Positions 36,500-38,455 of a stretch of DNA of 38,455 nucleotides are shown one piece after another. The stretch is from Devosia equisanguinis (GTDB taxonomy: Bacteria; Pseudomonadota; Alphaproteobacteria; Rhizobiales; Hyphomicrobiaceae), in assembly GCA_945862355.1 (NCBI GenBank), contig CAMAYR010000011.1, positions 1 to 38,455 of the forward strand. The letters run 5' to 3'. Both the position numbers and the translations under genes were made by a program. Below the pieces are notes generated by a model that worked only from the letters and a program-made list of their open reading frames with translations, did not search any database and was not told the DNA's origin. How positions within the stretch are numbered: the stretch's first letter is position 1; every line of letters starts with the position of its first letter.

Positions 36500-36575
36500 C
36501 TAGTGGCCCGTCGCGCCTAAATCGTAACATAGCCGCAACCACCGTCCGATTTAGGCACGACATGAGGGCCACTAG
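36500..36575. repeat. CTAG-bounded palindromic element C, second copy
   Basis: A 76-bp inverted repeat with perfect CTAG ends (36500-36503 and 36572-36575). The left arm continues GTGGCCCGTCGCGCC and TAAATCG; the right arm reads CGATTTAGGCACGACATGAG then GGCCACTAG. The loop 36525-36546 contains AGCCGCAACCACCGTC. It is nearly identical to the copy at 1352-1423 over the left arm and loop. Confidence 0.85.
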
Positions 36576-36588
36576 AATCAACAATGGC

Positions 36589-36666
36589 TTAGTGATGCGT
36601 TCATCGCGCCTTAGTTGACAGAACCTTCGTCGCACCGTCGGTCAACTAAGGCGCGACGCTCACTAG
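36589..36666. repeat. CTAG-type palindromic element D
   Basis: A 78-bp inverted repeat. Stem TCGCGCCTTAGTTGAC (36604-36619) pairs with GTCAACTAAGGCGCGA (36641-36656); the outer ends are TTAGTGA and CTCACTAG. The loop 36620-36640 ends GCACCGTCG, like the loop of element C. The base of the stem (TCGCGCC/GGCGCGA) equals that of C, but the upper stem differs on both arms. Confidence 0.82.
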
Positions 36667-36700
36667 GACCGGCCTACACAAACGGGGTACATATCGACAA

Positions 36701-36763
36701 GTGGCGGGCTATCGGTTATGAGCCAGCCATCTTCTTCCCCATTCGTGGGTGCATGAGCCCGCC
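36701..36763 (+). promoter_or_regulatory. Candidate structured leader of rplS
   Basis: GGCGGGCT (36703-36710) pairs with AGCCCGCC (36756-36763), enclosing a tetraloop hairpin CCCA-TTCG-TGGG at 36738-36749. It sits about 75 bases before the rplS start. Ribosomal protein genes often have autoregulatory leaders, but I know no named leader with this shape. Confidence 0.3.
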
Positions 36764-36838
36764 GTGCTTCAGGATCTCGTATCCGGATCGGTCGTGGCTC
36801 CTCTGCGTTGATGTCAAAAAAAATCAAGGAAATCAACA

Positions 36839-37543
36839 ATGAACATCATCGAGCAGATCGAGAAAGAGCAGATGGCGGCGATTACCGCCAAGCGCATCGT
36901 TCCCGATTTCTCCCCTGGTGACACCGTCAAGGTCATGGTTCGCGTGGCCGAGGAGACCGACACGAGCGCCAAGGGCAAGGCCAAGGCCGCCAAGAAGGAT
37001 GTCCCCAAGGTCGCGTTCCGCCTCCAGGCCTACGAGGGCGTGGTGATCGCGCGCGACGGTTCCGGTCTGAACGAGAGCTTCACGGTCCGCAAGATTTCCT
37101 ACGGCGAGGGCGTGGAGCGCGTGTTCCCGGTCTACTCACCGTTCATCGCCGACATCGAGGTGGTTCGCCGCGGCCGTGTTCGCCGCGCCAAGCTGTATTT
37201 CCTGCGCGGCCGTCGCGGCAAGTCCGCCCGTATCCTCGAGCGCTCGGATGCCCGCGCCAAGCGCCTCAACGCCGCTTTCAAGGGCTTCAAGCGGCCGAAG
37301 GGCTCGCCGGATGATCTCACCAGGATCGCCACCATCGGCAAGGACATGGAAACGCAGCTCAAGAAGTTCAACGTGCTGCGCTATGACCAGATCGCCGCGT
37401 TCTCTGACGATGACATCGCCAACCTCGACGATATACTGAAGCTCAAAGGTCGCATCGAGAAAGAGGACTGGCTGGGTCAGGCGCGCAACCTGGTGGCCGA
37501 GGCGGCAGCAGCCGAGGTGCCGGCCGAGGAAGCCAAGAGCTGA
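36839..37543 (+). CDS. rplS: 50S ribosomal protein L19 with C-terminal extension
   Basis: A 234-residue L19, about twice the usual 115-130. The L19 core covers residues 1-38 and 58-138: [53 protein letters not shown] and [20 protein letters not shown]. Residues 40-57 are a Lys/Ala-rich insertion ([16 protein letters not shown]). Residues 158-219 form an extra helical domain ([20 protein letters not shown], then [20 protein letters not shown] and [15 protein letters not shown]) of the kind attached to L21 in many Alphaproteobacteria. The usual GIGP hairpin of that domain is changed to IGKD. ATG 36839 has AAGGAAA upstream after a run of eight A. The trmD gene that often precedes rplS is absent. 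Confidence 0.95.
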   Translation: MNIIEQIEKEQMAAITAKRIVPDFSPGDTVKVMVRVAEETDTSAKGKAKAAKKDVPKVAFRLQAYEGVVIARDGSGLNESFTVRKISYGEGVERVFPVYSPFIADIEVVRRGRVRRAKLYFLRGRRGKSARILERSDARAKRLNAAFKGFKRPKGSPDDLTRIATIGKDMETQLKKFNVLRYDQIAAFSDDDIANLDDILKLKGRIEKEDWLGQARNLVAEAAAAEVPAEEAKS

Positions 37544-37592
37544 TCGGTCAAGTCCCGATCGGCCGGATTTGCCACGACGATTGTAAGACGCG

Positions 37593-37626
37593 CAGCCTGC
37601 CGGGGAAAACCTGGCAGGCTGTTGTG
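37593..37626 (+). terminator. Probable intrinsic terminator of rplS
   Basis: CAGCCTGCC (37593-37601) pairs exactly with GGCAGGCTG (37613-37621) around GGGGAAAACCT, followed by TTGTGTATT. It lies 49 bases after the rplS stop on the same strand. Confidence 0.7.
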
Positions 37627-37828
37627 TATTCAATACCCACCGACGACGCCGCGACTGCCAGTGCTGCGTTGGCCATGGCCGCGTTGGGCATTGCCCGCGC
37701 GGGGTCATGGGGCAACGGCTTGGTCTCGACAGCCATCGCGATGGTGGCGCGAAGGCCTGCCTTGGCGTATTGACACAGCTCCAACAGGATGCCCCTCGGG
37801 GGCGGAAGCGAGAGAGCCGCAGCAGCCC

Positions 37829-38455
37829 ATGAACACGTCCAATCTGCAGCTTGGCCGCCAAACCTCGTCCGCCAGCGAGGCGGGTGGGGAAGGTCCGATT
37901 CGTCTGCATGGTGCGGAAGCCTTCGGTGCCATGCGAAAGGCTGGTCAGTTGGCAGCCCAGGCGCTCGATCTGCTGGTGCCCTATGTCAAGGCGGGGGTCA
38001 CCACCCAGCGCTTCGACGACCTCGTTCTCGAGTTCGCACTCGATCACAAGGCGGTGCCTGCTCCGCTGCATTATCGCGGCTTCCCTCGGGCTATTTGCAC
38101 CTCGATCAACCACGTCGTGTGTCATGGCATCCCCAATTCCAAGCCCCTGCGCGATGGCGATATCCTGAACATCGACGTGACGCTCATCGTGGACGGCTGG
38201 TACGGCGACACCAGCCGCATGTTCACGGTCGGCGCCGTCAATCGCCGGGCCGAGCGCCTGATCGAGGTGACCCACGAGGCACTGCTGCGCGGGATCGCGG
38301 CAGCCAAGCCGGGCAACACCGTCGGCCATATCGGCGCGGCGATTCAGACGTTCGCGGAGGCCGAGCGCTGCAGCGTGGTGCGCGAATTCTGCGGTCACGG
38401 TCTCGGCCGTGTGTTCCACGACCGGCCCAATATCCTGCACTATGGCGTGGCGGGT
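37829..38455 (+). CDS. map: Type I methionine aminopeptidase, 3' part outside the window
   Basis: The first 209 codons of a metallo-aminopeptidase that removes the starting Met from new proteins. The frame is open to the window end. The family's metal- and substrate-binding motifs appear in order: NHVVCHGIPN with the His, ILNIDVT with the first Asp, YGDTSRMF with the second Asp, and FCGHGLGR with the next His. The Glu ligands lie beyond the edge. A 25-residue polar leader precedes the domain; ATG 37829 is the likely start with GGAAGCGAGAG some distance upstream. About 285 bases separate it from rplS, with a terminator between, so it has its own promoter. Confidence 0.95.
   Translation, partial: MNTSNLQLGRQTSSASEAGGEGPIRLHGAEAFGAMRKAGQLAAQALDLLVPYVKAGVTTQRFDDLVLEFALDHKAVPAPLHYRGFPRAICTSINHVVCHGIPNSKPLRDGDILNIDVTLIVDGWYGDTSRMFTVGAVNRRAERLIEVTHEALLRGIAAAKPGNTVGHIGAAIQTFAEAERCSVVREFCGHGLGRVFHDRPNILHYGVAG

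Overview
The window reads as a stretch of alphaproteobacterial chromosome, most likely from the order Hyphomicrobiales (Rhizobiales). The support is high GC with strong third-position bias, an IalB-family periplasmic protein, a type-A RNase P RNA, tRNA genes with encoded CCA, an N-terminal fragment of a DUF2277-type protein, and a ribosomal protein L19 carrying the helix-hairpin-like C-terminal extension otherwise familiar from alphaproteobacterial L21. No prophage, integrase, complete insertion sequence or CRISPR array was seen. Genus cannot be decided from the sequence alone.

Layout. 1-2.6 kb: a long perfect palindrome, a secreted dienelactone-hydrolase-like protein, a cluster of about 77-bp palindromic elements, tRNA-Asp and a rhodanese. 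2.7-7.3 kb: a small lipoprotein, a cytochrome P450, a feruloyl/p-hydroxycinnamoyl-CoA hydratase-lyase-like enzyme, and a coupled apt-queC pair. 7.4-12.3 kb: a small membrane protein, a YejA-like peptide-binding protein, an IalB-family protein and an MFS transporter. 12.4-15.0 kb: a TPP riboswitch controlling a YjbR/MmcQ gene and thiC. 15.0-17.4 kb: a chimeric accessory ORF, a VapBC toxin-antitoxin pair and a D-2-hydroxyacid dehydrogenase. 17.6-21.8 kb: a lipoprotein, tandem repeats beside rnpB, an L,D-transpeptidase, an exported unknown, a LysE-type exporter and a small unknown. 22.0-27.7 kb: tRNA-Pro and a four-gene surface-polysaccharide block (CapD/WbpM-like, glycosyltransferase, WecA-like initiating transferase, epimerase). 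27.7-32.6 kb: a Bug-type binding protein divergent from a giant fused indolepyruvate ferredoxin oxidoreductase. 32.6-33.7 kb: a decayed ECF sigma/anti-sigma/DUF4394 locus and a possible small RNA. 33.7-36.4 kb: a luciferase-like monooxygenase divergent from a MarR regulator that overlaps an rRNA-methyltransferase-like gene. 36.4-38.5 kb: a second palindrome cluster, rplS and the 5' part of map.

The most unusual signal is a family of short intergenic palindromes (about 72-79 bp). They share CTAGTG...CACTAG ends and, in part, a GCCGCAA-containing loop, while their stems differ with compensating changes on both arms. Intact copies lie in two clusters at opposite ends of the window, and a broken half-copy sits exactly at the scar of the decayed sigma-factor locus. 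Other points of interest are the L19 fusion, the YjbR gene placed between a THI box and thiC, and the truncated DUF2277 start fused to an unrelated accessory protein.

Most genes stand alone or in pairs. Clear translational coupling (overlap or a gap of a few bases) is seen for apt-queC, vapB-vapC, the WecA-like gene with the epimerase, and the MarR gene with the methyltransferase.
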